Assembly: GCF_030295425.1 (NCBI RefSeq)
Contig: NZ_AP027081.1
Location: forward strand, 558,001-622,000
From: Mesoterricola sediminis
Lineage (GTDB): Bacteria; Acidobacteriota; Holophagae; Holophagales; Holophagaceae
Reading direction: 5' to 3'
Length of the DNA: 64,000 nt
Positions 47,387 to 56,384 of the stretch are shown here, piece after piece. The notes under the pieces are model-generated. The model saw nothing but the letters and a program-made list of their open reading frames with translations, was not told the DNA's origin and did no database searches. The translations under genes and the position numbers were made by a program. Numbering within the stretch: the stretch's first letter is position 1; each line of letters starts with the position of its first letter.

Positions 47387-47950
47387 CTAGGGTAGCCGGG
47401 TCGGGGCGCCCATGGCGTCCAGGGCGAGGTTCAGGTCCAGGACGTTCACCACGGGCCGGCCCAGGAGGGGCCGGAAGGCCCGGGCCTCGGCGAGGCGGGT
47501 CACGGCCCCAGGGTCCAGGCCCCGGGCCCGGGCCACGCGCGGCGCCTGCCAGCGCGCGGCCTCCAGGGAGATGTGGGGGTCCAGGCCGCTGCCGCTGGCG
47601 GTCACCAGGTCCTGGGGCACGGGGCCCGCGCCGGGGTCGGAGGCCTGGAGGACCCGGAGGCGGGCCGCCACGGCCTCGGCCAGGGCCGGGCCGGACAGGG
47701 TGGACCCGCCGCTGGCCTGCGCATTGGCGGGGAAGCCGGAGGTGGGGCTGGGGCGGCTCCAGAACCACCGGGGATCCTCCGTGGCCTGGGCGATGAGGCG
47801 GCTGCCCCGGACGCGCCCGTCCACCCGGATGGGGCTCCCCGCCGCCTGGCGGGGGAAGAGGGCCCGGGCCAGGCCCGTGGCGGCGAGGGGGTACAGCACG
47901 CCCGTGGCGAGGGTCAGGGCGGCGAAGGCGGTCAGCAGGGGTCGGAGCAC
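47387..47950 (-). CDS. kdpC: potassium-transporting ATPase subunit KdpC
   Basis: A 187-residue subunit with one N-terminal transmembrane helix (about 5-28) and a periplasmic/cytoplasmic-facing soluble domain. Typical motifs are GSRLIAQ, RWFWSRPS, NAQASGGSTLS, ASGSGLDPHIS and NVLDLNLALD. KdpC stabilises the KdpFABC complex and helps nucleotide binding by KdpB. It lies 12 bases after kdpB and 6 before kdpD. Confidence 0.95.
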   Translation of the reverse strand: MLRPLLTAFAALTLATGVLYPLAATGLARALFPRQAAGSPIRVDGRVRGSRLIAQATEDPRWFWSRPSPTSGFPANAQASGGSTLSGPALAEAVAARLRVLQASDPGAGPVPQDLVTASGSGLDPHISLEAARWQAPRVARARGLDPGAVTRLAEARAFRPLLGRPVVNVLDLNLALDAMGAPTRLP

Positions 47951-47962
47951 GGGGGCCTCCCT

Positions 47963-50029
47963 TCAGACGAGGTGGAGCGCGGTGACGGCCAGGTCCAGCG
48001 CCTTGATCCCCACGAAGGGGACCGCGAGCCCGCCCAGGCCGTAGACCAGGAGGTTCCGGCGCAGCAGCTCCGCCGCGGGCAGGGTCCGGAAGGCCACGCC
48101 CCGCAGGGCGAGGGGGATGAGGGCCACGATGATGAGGGCGTTGAAGATCACCGCCGACAGCACCGCGCTCTCCGGGCTGTGCAGGCGCATGACGTCCAGG
48201 GCCCGGAGCTGGGGGTAGGTGAGGAGGAAGGCCGCCGGGAGGATGGCGAAGTACTTGGCCACGTCGTTGGCGATGCTGAACGTGGTGAGGGAGCCGCGGG
48301 TCATGAGCATCTGCTTGCCGATCCGGACGATCTCGATGAGCTTCGTGGGGTTGGAATCCAGGTCCACCATGTTCCCGGCCTCCTTCGCGGCCTGGGTGCC
48401 CGTGTTCATGGCCACGGCCACGTCGGCCTGGGCCAGGGCGGGGGCGTCGTTGGTGCCGTCCCCGGTCATGGCGACGAGCCGGCCTCCGGCCTGGTAGTCG
48501 CGGATCAGGCGCAGCTTCCGCTCCGGCGTGGCCTGGGCGAGGAAGTCGTCCACCCCGGCCTCGGCGGCGATGGCCGCGGCGGTGAGGGGGTTGTCGCCGG
48601 TGACCATGACGGTCTTGATGCCCATGCGGCGGAGCTCGGCGAAGCGCTCCCGGATGCCGCCCTTCACGATGTCCTTGAGCTGGATGACCCCCAGGGCCCG
48701 GCCGCCCTCGGCGACGACGAGGGGCGTGCCCCCCTCCCGGGCCACGGCGTCCGCGGCCTCCCGCACCTCGGGGGGGAAGGTCCCGCCCTCGGCCTGGATC
48801 CAGGCCGCGACGGCCTCGGTGGCCCCCTTGCGGATGCGGCGGCCCTCCAGGTCCACCCCGCTCATGCGCGTCTGGGCGGTGAAGGGCACGAAGGTCATGT
48901 GCAGGCCCTGGAGGTCCCGCTCCCGGAGGCCGCAGGCCTCCTTGGCGAGGACGACGACGCTGCGGCCCTCGGGGGTCTCGTCCGGCAGGGAGGCCAGCTG
49001 GGCGGCCTCGGCCAGGGCGTCCTGGTCCACCCCGGGGGCCGGGAGGAAGGCGACCGCCTCCCGGTTGCCCAGGGTGATGGTCCCCGTCTTGTCCAGGAGG
49101 AGCACGTCCACGTCCCCGGCGGCCTCCACGGCCCGGCCCGAGGTGGCGATGACGTTGGCCCGGATCATGCGGTCCATGCCCGCGATGCCGATGGCGCTGA
49201 GGAGGCCGCCGATGGTGGTGGGGATGAGGCACACCAGGAGCGAGACCAGGACGGTGAGCTGGATGGGGGAGCCGCTGCCGGCGGCCCGGACGGCGTGCTG
49301 GCTGAAGGGCAGGAGGGTCGCCACCGCCAGGAGGAAGACCAGGGTGAGGGCGGCCAGGAGGATGTCCAGGGCGATCTCATTGGGGGTCTTGCGGCGCTTG
49401 GCGCCCTCCACCATGGCGATCATGCGGTCCAGAAAGCTATCGCCCGAGCGGTGGGTGACCCGCACCACGATCCAGTCGGACAGCACCTCGGTCCCGCCCG
49501 TGACCGCGGAGCGGTCGCCGCCGCTCTCGCGGATGACGGGGGCGCTCTCGCCGGTGACGGCGGCCTCGTTCACGCTGGCGATGCCCTCCACCACCTCCCC
49601 GTCCAGGGGGATGGTGTCGCCGGCCTCCACCAGCACCAGGTCGCCCACGTCCAGGGCGGCGCTGTCGGCGGGGGTCCAGTCCCTGCGGCCGGCCTTGGCC
49701 AGCTTCTTGGCGGTGACCTGGCGGCGGCTGGCGCGGAGGGCGTCGGCCTGGGCCTTGCCCCGCCCTTCGGCGAGGGCCTCGGCGGCGTTGGCGAAGTAGA
49801 GGGTGAACCAGAGCCACAGGGCGATCTGGAGGATGAAGCCCGGCCGGGCCTCGCCGTGGCCGCCCAGGCTGTGCAGCCATAGGAGGCTCACGAACACGCT
49901 GCACACCCACACCACGCACATGACGGGGTTGCGGATCTGGTGCCGCGGGTCGAGCTTCCGGAAGGCGTCGAGGAGGGCCCGGCGGAGGAGGGGGCCCCGC
50001 AGGAGGTCGGGGGAAGTGCGTTCACTCAT
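47963..50029 (-). CDS. kdpB: potassium-transporting P-type ATPase subunit KdpB
   Basis: A 688-residue P-type ATPase that drives high-affinity potassium uptake through KdpA. The phosphorylated aspartate is D313 in [17 protein letters not shown] (AAVTGESAP), the KGAxE nucleotide-binding loop (RKGATEAV) and MVTGDN with [15 protein letters not shown] are all present. Seven or so transmembrane helices are visible. Start ATG 50029 overlaps the kdpA stop by four bases (ATGA), implying coupling. Confidence 0.96.
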   Translation of the reverse strand: MSERTSPDLLRGPLLRRALLDAFRKLDPRHQIRNPVMCVVWVCSVFVSLLWLHSLGGHGEARPGFILQIALWLWFTLYFANAAEALAEGRGKAQADALRASRRQVTAKKLAKAGRRDWTPADSAALDVGDLVLVEAGDTIPLDGEVVEGIASVNEAAVTGESAPVIRESGGDRSAVTGGTEVLSDWIVVRVTHRSGDSFLDRMIAMVEGAKRRKTPNEIALDILLAALTLVFLLAVATLLPFSQHAVRAAGSGSPIQLTVLVSLLVCLIPTTIGGLLSAIGIAGMDRMIRANVIATSGRAVEAAGDVDVLLLDKTGTITLGNREAVAFLPAPGVDQDALAEAAQLASLPDETPEGRSVVVLAKEACGLRERDLQGLHMTFVPFTAQTRMSGVDLEGRRIRKGATEAVAAWIQAEGGTFPPEVREAADAVAREGGTPLVVAEGGRALGVIQLKDIVKGGIRERFAELRRMGIKTVMVTGDNPLTAAAIAAEAGVDDFLAQATPERKLRLIRDYQAGGRLVAMTGDGTNDAPALAQADVAVAMNTGTQAAKEAGNMVDLDSNPTKLIEIVRIGKQMLMTRGSLTTFSIANDVAKYFAILPAAFLLTYPQLRALDVMRLHSPESAVLSAVIFNALIIVALIPLALRGVAFRTLPAAELLRRNLLVYGLGGLAVPFVGIKALDLAVTALHLV

Positions 50030-51750
50030 GGGATCACCTGCCGGATCTGGGCGAGATGTTCGGCCAGCGGTCCCACCGCCAGGGCCGGAAGGAAGGTGAG
50101 GGCGCCCACGAGCAGCACGATGGCCACCAGGAGGCCCGCGAAGAAGGGGCTGTGGGTGGGCAGGGTGCCGGGCCCGGGGGGCGTGCGCTTCTTGGCGGCG
50201 AGGGCCCCCGCGAGGGCGAGGACGGCCGCGATGGGCGCGAATCGTCCGATGGCCATGGCCAGCGCGAGGCCCAGGTCGAGGAAGGGCACGTCCGCGGTGA
50301 GGCCGTTGAAGGCGCTGCCGTTGTTGGCAGCCGCGCTCGTCCACGCGTAGAGGACCTGGCTGAACCCGTGGGGTCCGGACGCGCTGATCCAGCGCATCAC
50401 ATCCGGGTGGAGGACGGTGGCCGCGGCGCCCGCGAGGATCACCGCGGAGGGGATGAGCACGACGAGGGAGGCCATCTTCATCTCGAAGGCCTCCACCTTC
50501 TTGCCCAGGTACTCCGGGGTCCGGCCCACCATGAGGCCCGAAACGAAGACCGCGATCACCACGAAGACGAGCATGCCGTAGACCCCCGACCCGACGCCGC
50601 CGAAGGCCACCTCGCCGATCTGCATCAGCACCATCTGGGCCAGCCCCGAGAGGGGGGCCATGGCGTCGTGCTGGGCGTTGACGGACCCGTTGCTGGCGGC
50701 GGTGGTGGCGGTGGACCACAGCGCCGAGGTCTCGACGCCGAAGCGGGCCTCCTTGCCCTCGAGGTTCCCCGCGGCGCGGACGATGCCGGGCTGGAGGAGG
50801 GGGGCGGGGGTGCGCGCCTCGGCCCAGCCCGCCAGGAAGGTGGGCATGAGCAGCAGCAGGGTCATGGCCGCGAAGACGGCCCGGCCCTGGCGGCGGTCCC
50901 GCACCATCTTGCCGAAGGTGAAGCAGCAGGCCGCGGGGAGGACCAGGATCGCCAGGATCTGGGCCAGGTTCGCCAGGGCCGTGGGGTTCTCGAAGGGGTG
51001 CATGGCGTTGGCCCCGAAGAAGCCGCCGCCGTTCGTTCCCAGCATCTTGATGGCGATCTGGGAGGCCGCGGGGCCCAGGGGGATGATCTGCTCGGCGGGG
51101 GCCCCCGGGGGCGGCGGGGCGACCCAGGCCGCGTGCAGGGCCGGGGCCCAGGTCTGGACCACGCCCTGGCCGGCGAGGAACACCGCGAAGAGCAGGGCGA
51201 GGGGGAGCAGGACGTAGAGGGTGGTCCGCACGAGGTCCACCCAGAAGCTGCCCAGGTTCGTGGACCGGCGGCGCCGGATCCCCCGGGCCACCGCCGCCAT
51301 CACCGCGATCCCCGTGGCCGCGGAGAGGAAGTTCTGGACCGTGAGCCCCAGGGCCTGGGCCAGCGGGCCCAGGGCGGCTTCGCCCGCGTAGGCCTGCCAG
51401 TTGGTGTTGGTGACGAAGCTGACCGCGGTGTTGATGGCCAGGGGCCAGGCCATCCCGCGGAAGCCCGCGCCGAGGGGCAGGTGGCCCTGGAGGCGGAGCA
51501 GGGCCAGGAGGAAGGCGAAGCCCAGGGCGTTGAAGGCCAGGAGGGCGCCCAGGTACTGCTTCCAGTCCATGCGGTCCCCGGCCGTGAGGCCCATGGCCCG
51601 GTACAGCCCGCGCTCCAGGGGGCCCAGGATCCGGTCCAGGGGGACACGCTCGCCCTCCAGGACGTTCCCCAGGTACTCGCCCAGGGGCGGACCCAGGAGC
51701 AGGAGGAGGACCACCAGCCCGCCGACGAGGAGGAGGAAGACCGGACTCAT
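50026..51750 (-). CDS. kdpA: potassium-binding/translocating subunit KdpA
   Basis: A 574-residue channel-like subunit with about ten transmembrane helices, related to the SKT potassium channels. Selectivity-filter region [18 protein letters not shown] (about 109-126), [20 protein letters not shown] and other KdpA signatures are intact. It overlaps kdpF by four bases at the start (ATGA, 51747-51750) and kdpB by four at the end. Confidence 0.95.
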   Translation of the reverse strand: MSPVFLLLVGGLVVLLLLLGPPLGEYLGNVLEGERVPLDRILGPLERGLYRAMGLTAGDRMDWKQYLGALLAFNALGFAFLLALLRLQGHLPLGAGFRGMAWPLAINTAVSFVTNTNWQAYAGEAALGPLAQALGLTVQNFLSAATGIAVMAAVARGIRRRRSTNLGSFWVDLVRTTLYVLLPLALLFAVFLAGQGVVQTWAPALHAAWVAPPPPGAPAEQIIPLGPAASQIAIKMLGTNGGGFFGANAMHPFENPTALANLAQILAILVLPAACCFTFGKMVRDRRQGRAVFAAMTLLLLMPTFLAGWAEARTPAPLLQPGIVRAAGNLEGKEARFGVETSALWSTATTAASNGSVNAQHDAMAPLSGLAQMVLMQIGEVAFGGVGSGVYGMLVFVVIAVFVSGLMVGRTPEYLGKKVEAFEMKMASLVVLIPSAVILAGAAATVLHPDVMRWISASGPHGFSQVLYAWTSAAANNGSAFNGLTADVPFLDLGLALAMAIGRFAPIAAVLALAGALAAKKRTPPGPGTLPTHSPFFAGLLVAIVLLVGALTFLPALAVGPLAEHLAQIRQVIP

Positions 51751-51839
51751 TGGAAACGCTCCGGCAGGAGCAGGGCGGCCACCAGATAGGCAGCCAAGCC
51801 AAGGGCCAGCACGCCGGCCAGGAACCTCAAGGCGGTCAT
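51747..51839 (-). CDS. kdpF: KdpF, 30-residue membrane peptide of the Kdp pump
   Basis: A 30-codon gene read as [30 protein letters not shown] and stop. It is one hydrophobic helix with the (P/A)ERF-type end usual for KdpF, which stabilises the KdpABC complex. A GGAGG site lies 6 bases before ATG 51839, and its TGA overlaps the kdpA ATG (51747-51750). Position, length and sequence all fit; it completes kdpFABCDE in the canonical order. Confidence 0.85.
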   Translation of the reverse strand: MTALRFLAGVLALGLAAYLVAALLLPERFQ

Positions 51840-51875
51840 GGGATACCTCCCAGGTCCCAGGGTCGGCCCAGGGCC

Positions 51876-51927
51876 GTCAAGGTGGCGTCAAGATGGGGGG
51901 GCCGGGCGTCAAGACGGCATCAAGATG
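51876..51927. promoter_or_regulatory. phased direct-repeat array upstream of kdpF, candidate KdpE operator
   Basis: Four copies of (G/A)TCAAG(A/G)(T/C)G start at 51876, 51887, 51908 and 51919, spacing 11, 21 and 11 bases, so all lie on one face of the helix as two pairs. On the kdp strand each reads C(A/G)(T/C)CTTGA(C/T). OmpR-family regulators bind paired direct repeats of this spacing. The array ends 37 bases before the kdpF start. Confidence 0.55.
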
Positions 51928-51946
51928 CCGGCCGCCACTGTGATAC

Positions 51947-51963
51947 ATTTTGATTATCAAAAT
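51947..51963. promoter_or_regulatory. Fur/PerR-like palindrome before ahpC
   Basis: ATTTTGAT-T-ATCAAAAT is a perfect 17-base inverted repeat in the only AT-rich DNA of this area, 88 bases before the ahpC start. Its TGATTATCA core is the same as the centre of the classical Fur box, and PerR sites are similar. A candidate -10 TATATT lies at 51980-51985. A peroxide- or iron-sensing Fur-family repressor is the natural candidate; the repeat could also affect kdp on the other strand. Confidence 0.5.
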
Positions 51964-52050
51964 CACAGAATTTTTGAATTATATTTTATCGAATGCGCCG
52001 CCTACCTTGGAGAAGTCCCGCGACGGGACCCCGACCTCCAAGGAGACGCC

Positions 52051-52617
52051 ATGCAGACCCTCATCAATTCCCAGCTGCCCGAATTCGCGGTCCAGGCCTA
52101 CCACAAGGACGCCTTCAAGCCCGTCACCCACAAGGACCTCCTCGGCAAGTGGTCCATCCTCTTCTTCTACCCGGCCGACTTCACCTTCGTCTGCCCCACC
52201 GAGCTGGGCGACATGGCCGATCTCTACAGCGAGTTCCAGAAGCTGGGCGTCGAGGTCTACTCGGTGAGCACCGACACCCATTTCGTCCACAAGGCCTGGC
52301 ATGACGCCTCCGAGACCATCCGCAAGATCAACTACCCGATGCTGGCGGATCCCACCGGCACCCTGACCCGCGCCTTCGGCGTCCACATCGAGGAAGAGGG
52401 CCTGGCCTACCGCGGCACCTTCGTCGTTTCCCCCGAGGGCAAGATCAAGCTCGCCGAGATCCACGACAACGGCATCGGCCGCAACGCCGCCGAGCTGCTC
52501 CGCAAGGTCCAGGCCGCCCAGTTCGTGGCCAGCCACCCCAACGAAGTCTGCCCCGCCAAGTGGAAGCCGGGTGAAGCCACCCTGAAGCCCGGCCTCGACC
52601 TCGTCGGCAAGATCTGA
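52051..52617 (+). CDS. ahpC: alkyl hydroperoxide reductase peroxiredoxin AhpC
   Basis: A 188-residue typical 2-Cys peroxiredoxin that reduces hydrogen peroxide and organic peroxides. The peroxidatic cysteine is C48 (FTFVCPTE) and the resolving cysteine C167 (NEVCPAKW). The AhpC/Prx1 motif LFFYPADFTF and the end KPGEATLKPGLDLVGKI are classic. Start ATG 52051 follows AAGGAGA; longer in-frame extensions upstream would run through the palindrome and are rejected. ahpF, its reductase, follows after 32 bases. Expected control is by the upstream palindrome and by the OxyR encoded downstream. Confidence 0.96.
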   Translation: MQTLINSQLPEFAVQAYHKDAFKPVTHKDLLGKWSILFFYPADFTFVCPTELGDMADLYSEFQKLGVEVYSVSTDTHFVHKAWHDASETIRKINYPMLADPTGTLTRAFGVHIEEEGLAYRGTFVVSPEGKIKLAEIHDNGIGRNAAELLRKVQAAQFVASHPNEVCPAKWKPGEATLKPGLDLVGKI

Positions 52618-52649
52618 TCCCTCCCCGCGACGCGCACCCAGGAGACCCC

Positions 52650-54191
52650 ATGCTCGACCAGGACATCCGACAGCAGCTCACCACCCTCTTCGCCTCCCTG
52701 GAGCACACCCTCCAGCTGAGGATCGGGGCGGGCGACCACCCCAAGGGGGCCGAGCTCCGCGAGATGCTGGCCGACGTGGCCGCCTGCGGCCCGCGCATCC
52801 AGGTGGAGGAGGGGGAGCCCGGCGATCCGGTCCGCTTCGAGGTGCTGCGCGAGGGCGTGCCCACGGGCATCGCCTTCCGCGGCGTCCCGGGCGGCCACGA
52901 GTTCAGCTCGCTGATCCTGGCGCTGCTGAACGCCGACGGCAAGGGCCGGCTCCCCGACGCGGGCATCCAGGCCCGGGTCCGCGCCCTGCGCGGCCCGGTC
53001 CGCCTCCGCACCTACATCTCCCTGTCCTGCACCAACTGCCCCGACGTGGTTCAGGCCCTCAACCTCATGGCCACCCTGCACCCGGACGTCAGCCACGAGC
53101 TGGTGGACGGAGGCCTGGCCGAGGACGAGATCCAGCGCCTGGGGGTGCAGGCCGTGCCCAGCGTGTTCGCCGGCGACACCCTGCTCCACGTGGGCAAGGC
53201 CTCGTTCGGGGAGCTCCTCGAGAAGCTGGAGGCCCACTTCGGCACCGACGCGGCCGCGGCAGGGACGGGCGAGGCCCGCGACTTCGACGTGGTCGTCCTG
53301 GGCGGCGGCCCCGCCGGGGCCTCGGCGGCCATCTACAGCGCCCGCAAGGGCCTGCGCACGGCCCTGGTGGCCCAGAAGGTGGGCGGCCAGGTCCTCGACA
53401 CCCTGGGCATCGAGAACCTCATCTCCGTGCCCCGCACCGAGGGGCCCCGGCTGGCGGCGGACCTGTCCCGCCACCTGGCGTCCTATCCGGTCGAGATCCT
53501 GGAGCACCGGCGGGCCGAGGCCGTGACCGACGGCCCCGTCAAGGAGGTGCGCCTCCAGGGCGGCGAGGTGCTGCGCGCCCCGGCCGTCATCGTGGCCACC
53601 GGCGCCCAGTGGCGCGAGCTGGGCGTGCCCGGCGAGAAGGACTACATCGGCCGCGGCGTGGCCTTCTGCCCCCACTGCGACGGCCCCTTCTACAAGGGGC
53701 GCCCCGTGGCCGTGGTGGGCGGCGGCAACTCCGGCGTGGAGGCCGCCATCGACCTGGCCGGCATCTGCAGCCACGTCACCCTGGTGGAGTTCGCCCCGGA
53801 GCTCAAGGCCGACAACGTGCTGGTGGAGCGGCTCAAGAGCCTCCCCAACGTGGACATCGTGCTCCACGCCCGCACCCAGGAGGTGGTGGGCGACGGCGCC
53901 GGCGTCACCGGCCTGCGCGTCGAGGACCGCGGGACCGGCGAAAGCCGCCTCATCGGCCTGGAGGGGGTCTTCGTCCAGATCGGCCTCGCCCCCAACAGCG
54001 GCGTGGTGAAGGGCCTCGTCGAGACGGCCCGCTCCGGCGAGATCGTCATCGACCCCCACTGCCGCACCAGCGTCCCCGGCATCTACGCCGCGGGCGACGT
54101 CAGCACCGTGCCCTTCAAGCAGATCGTCATCGCCATGGGCGAGGGCGCCAAGGCCGCCCTGACGGCCTTCGAGGACCGGCTGCGCAGCTAG
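52650..54191 (+). CDS. ahpF: alkyl hydroperoxide reductase flavoprotein AhpF
   Basis: A 513-residue FAD enzyme that passes electrons from NAD(P)H to AhpC. The N-terminal double-thioredoxin domain has C127-T-N-C130; the thioredoxin-reductase-like part has FAD motif GGGPAG (218-223), redox pair C340-P-H-C343, an NAD(P) motif GGGNSG and the terminal GIYAAGDVS. The last codon TAG at 54189-54191 is made of the TA target site of an insertion sequence and its first base G; the DNA right of the element also begins with G, so the stop would be TAG without it too. The protein is therefore intact. Operon with ahpC. Confidence 0.95.
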   Translation: MLDQDIRQQLTTLFASLEHTLQLRIGAGDHPKGAELREMLADVAACGPRIQVEEGEPGDPVRFEVLREGVPTGIAFRGVPGGHEFSSLILALLNADGKGRLPDAGIQARVRALRGPVRLRTYISLSCTNCPDVVQALNLMATLHPDVSHELVDGGLAEDEIQRLGVQAVPSVFAGDTLLHVGKASFGELLEKLEAHFGTDAAAAGTGEARDFDVVVLGGGPAGASAAIYSARKGLRTALVAQKVGGQVLDTLGIENLISVPRTEGPRLAADLSRHLASYPVEILEHRRAEAVTDGPVKEVRLQGGEVLRAPAVIVATGAQWRELGVPGEKDYIGRGVAFCPHCDGPFYKGRPVAVVGGGNSGVEAAIDLAGICSHVTLVEFAPELKADNVLVERLKSLPNVDIVLHARTQEVVGDGAGVTGLRVEDRGTGESRLIGLEGVFVQIGLAPNSGVVKGLVETARSGEIVIDPHCRTSVPGIYAAGDVSTVPFKQIVIAMGEGAKAALTAFEDRLRS

Positions 54192-55211
54192 GCTGTGTTC
54201 GGAATCTATAGATTAGATAAATAGTTAACTTGTACTCATACGTAAAGGCTCGTACACCACGAATTTTCCTGGGGTAACGATGCCGAGAAGTTTCCTGACC
54301 GATGCCATGTGGGCAAAGCTTGAACCGCTCCTTCCGCCAGAGCGTGGAGGGATGGGGCGATCCCGTCACCCCAACCGTCCCATGGTGGAGGCGATCCTGT
54401 GGAGGCACAGGACTGGGGCGCCGTGGAGGGACCTGCCGGAGGAATTTGGACCTTGGACAAGCGTGTACACGCGATTTGAGGCCTGGACCAAGCGCGGCGT
54501 GTGGCAAAGGATCCTGGAGTTCCTGCGCAAGGAAGCCGACCTGGAGTGGGTCATGCTGGATGGCACCATCCTTCGCGCTCATCAACCTTCAGCAGGCAAA
54601 AGGGGGGGCTCTGGAACCAGGCGCTCGGACGATCTCGGGGTGGATGCTCGACCAAGATCCATTTGATCTGCGATGCCCACGGTAATCCTTTGGATTTCCT
54701 GGTCACTCCGGGGCAAGCCCATGAAAGCCGGTCTGCTGAAGGATTGCTGTGCGGTTGGCAGGCAGAGTACGTGTTCGGAGATCGGGCCTACGATGGGAAC
54801 CCGGTAAGGAAGGCGATCGAGGCCATGGGTGCGACAGCCGTCATCCCACCTCATCCCCGGCGCAAGAATCCGGCGGCCTGGGACTCACACCTATACAAGG
54901 CCCGCCATGCCATCGAGCATGGGTTCGCCAAGCTCAAACAGTTCAGGGCGCTGGCCACCAGGTTCGACAAAACGGCGCGAAGTTTCTCAGCCCAGGTGGC
55001 TTTGGCCTGCATCGTGATCTGGCTGAGGCTATGAGCGGAGGGTGACAAGCGTTCCGGATCCTCATTGATCCTCCGCGCCTCCGCGTTCCAATAGGATGCT
55101 GCGAATGCGCGGCGCCATCAGGCACTGCAGCACAGACTCACTATTCCAGCTCCCCCATGCTCCGGCACGGATGGGTATTAGCCATTACTATCCTGGATTA
55201 CGAACACACCC
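54191..55211 (+). mobile_element. IS5-family (IS427-like) insertion sequence, 1021 bases
   Basis: The inverted ends are GGCTGTGTTCGGAATC (54191-54206) and, read inward from the right, GGGTGTGTTCGTAATC (55211-55196), matching at 14 of 16 positions. Both ends are flanked by TA (54189-54190 and 55212-55213), the target duplication typical for the group. Inside is a transposase in two frames. The 177 bases between the transposase stop and the right end have no gene that I can see and are longer than usual for IS427-like elements. Base composition is lower in GC than in neighbours. It splits ahpCF from oxyR. Confidence 0.75.
54280..55034 (+). CDS. IS5-family DDE transposase, expressed by -1 frameshift
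   Basis: Two overlapping frames make up one transposase. The first (ATG 54280 to stop 54666) has the N-terminal DUF4096-like part (TDAMWAKLEPLLPPE, ILWRHRTGAPWRDLPEEFG) and the first D (WVMLDGTILRAHQ). The second, in the -1 frame, has STKIHLICDAHG, the second D (FGDRAYDG) and the E (AIEHGFAKLKQFR). They meet at AAAAGGGGGGG (54598-54608), a good slippery string, so programmed -1 frameshifting is the likely means of making about 250 residues; a simple inactivating mutation is the alternative. No DDE residue is missing. Confidence 0.8.
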
Positions 55212-55363
55212 TAGGCAACAGCGTCCGCAAAACGGCCTGAAGTCCATCCGAGGGGAGCGGCCGCTGCACGTCCATCGGAGGCCTCGCCTCCTGGGGCGCC
55301 GGGCGTATCCAAGGGACTTGGCGGACGCGGCCCGGGAGGCTCCTACCCGGAAGGAGGGCGTCG
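55212..55363 (+). promoter_or_regulatory. gap between the insertion sequence and oxyR
   Basis: These 152 bases are the original DNA downstream of ahpF. A small hairpin GGAGGC-CTC-GCCTCC at 55277-55291 may be the end of the ahpCF transcript or part of the oxyR leader. A strong ribosome-binding site AAGGAGG (55351-55357) precedes ATG 55364. No clear promoter is seen; the insertion sequence could now drive or block oxyR transcription. Confidence 0.35.
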
Positions 55364-56317
55364 ATGTCAGACTCGTGGGGCGGGCCCTTGAACATGCCTT
55401 CCCCCCTCCCCCTCAGTCTCCGGCAGCTCCAGTACGTCGTCGCGGTGGCGGACACGCGCCACTTCCGGCGGGCGGCGGAGCTCTGCGCGGTCGCCCAACC
55501 CGCCCTCAGCACCCAGATCGCCGCCCTGGAGGAGGCCCTGGGGGTGCGGATCTTCGACCGGGGACGGCGCGGCGTGGTGGTCACCCCGGCCGGGGAGCCC
55601 CTGGTGGCCCGGGCCCGGGCCATCCTGACGGCGGCCGAGTCCCTCGTGGAGGAGGCCCGCCGCCACCAGGACCCCCTCGCGGGCACGCTCCGCCTGGGCA
55701 TCATCCCCACCTTCGCGCCCTACCTGCTGCCGGAGATGGCGGCCCGGCTCCGCCGGGCCTTCCCCGCCCTCCTGCCCCAGTGGACGGAGGCCCACACGCC
55801 CACCCTCGTCGCGGACCTGCAGGAGGGCCGCCTGGACGCGGCGCTCCTGGCCCTGGAGGCGGACCTGGAGGACCTGGAGTGGCTGCCCCTGGGCGAGGAC
55901 CCCTTCCTCCTCGCCGTGCCCCGCGCCCATCCCCTGGCCCGGGGCCGCGCCCCGGTGGGCCTGGACCGGCTGGAGGGGGAGCGCCTCCTCTTGCTGGAGG
56001 ATGGCCACTGCCTGCGGGACCAGGCCCTGTCCGCCTGCGCCAACGCCCGGGTGGAGGAGCTGGGCTACCGCGCCACCAGCCTGCCCACCCTCGTGCAGAT
56101 GGTGGCCAGCGGCATGGGCATCACCCTGCTGCCCCGCACCGCGGTGGCCACCGAGGTGGGCCGGGCCCCCGTGCGGGTCCGCCCCCTGGCGGCCCCGGTC
56201 CCCTTCCGCACGGTGGTGCTCGCCTGGCGCCGGGGCAGCTTCCTCAAGGCCGCCGCCCCCGCGCTGGCGGAGGTGCTGGGCCCCGGGGTCGCGGCCGTCC
56301 TGGAGGGCGCGCCCTGA
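55364..56317 (+). CDS. oxyR: LysR-family peroxide regulator OxyR
   Basis: A 317-residue LysR-type regulator. The helix-turn-helix lies at about 28-60 (HFRRAAELCAVAQPALSTQIAALEEALG). The effector domain has the OxyR signature LLLEDGHCLRDQA with C216 and C225, nine residues apart exactly as C199 and C208 of Escherichia coli OxyR, and RATSLPTLVQMVASGMGITLLP. Disulfide formation between them by peroxide would activate ahpCF and other genes. Start ATG 55364 has a strong AAGGAGG site; the family N-terminus proper begins a few residues later (MPSPLPLSLRQLQ from 55394). Its position downstream of ahpCF supports the assignment. The MFS gene starts 67 bases after its stop. Confidence 0.92.
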   Translation: MSDSWGGPLNMPSPLPLSLRQLQYVVAVADTRHFRRAAELCAVAQPALSTQIAALEEALGVRIFDRGRRGVVVTPAGEPLVARARAILTAAESLVEEARRHQDPLAGTLRLGIIPTFAPYLLPEMAARLRRAFPALLPQWTEAHTPTLVADLQEGRLDAALLALEADLEDLEWLPLGEDPFLLAVPRAHPLARGRAPVGLDRLEGERLLLLEDGHCLRDQALSACANARVEELGYRATSLPTLVQMVASGMGITLLPRTAVATEVGRAPVRVRPLAAPVPFRTVVLAWRRGSFLKAAAPALAEVLGPGVAAVLEGAP

Positions 56318-56384
56318 CGGGCGAAGGAGCTCCCCGTGCTATCCTGCCCCGCCGGAGCCCCTCCGGCCGAGCACGGGATCTTCC

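Noticed and set aside
51876-51927. CRISPR-like or satellite repeat
   Set aside because: The units are nine bases with 2-12 base gaps in a promoter gap; this fits an operator array, not a CRISPR.
51838-52050. Longer form of AhpC starting near 51838
   Set aside because: It would translate the AT-rich promoter and palindrome. ATG 52051 has AAGGAGA and gives the normal 188 residues.
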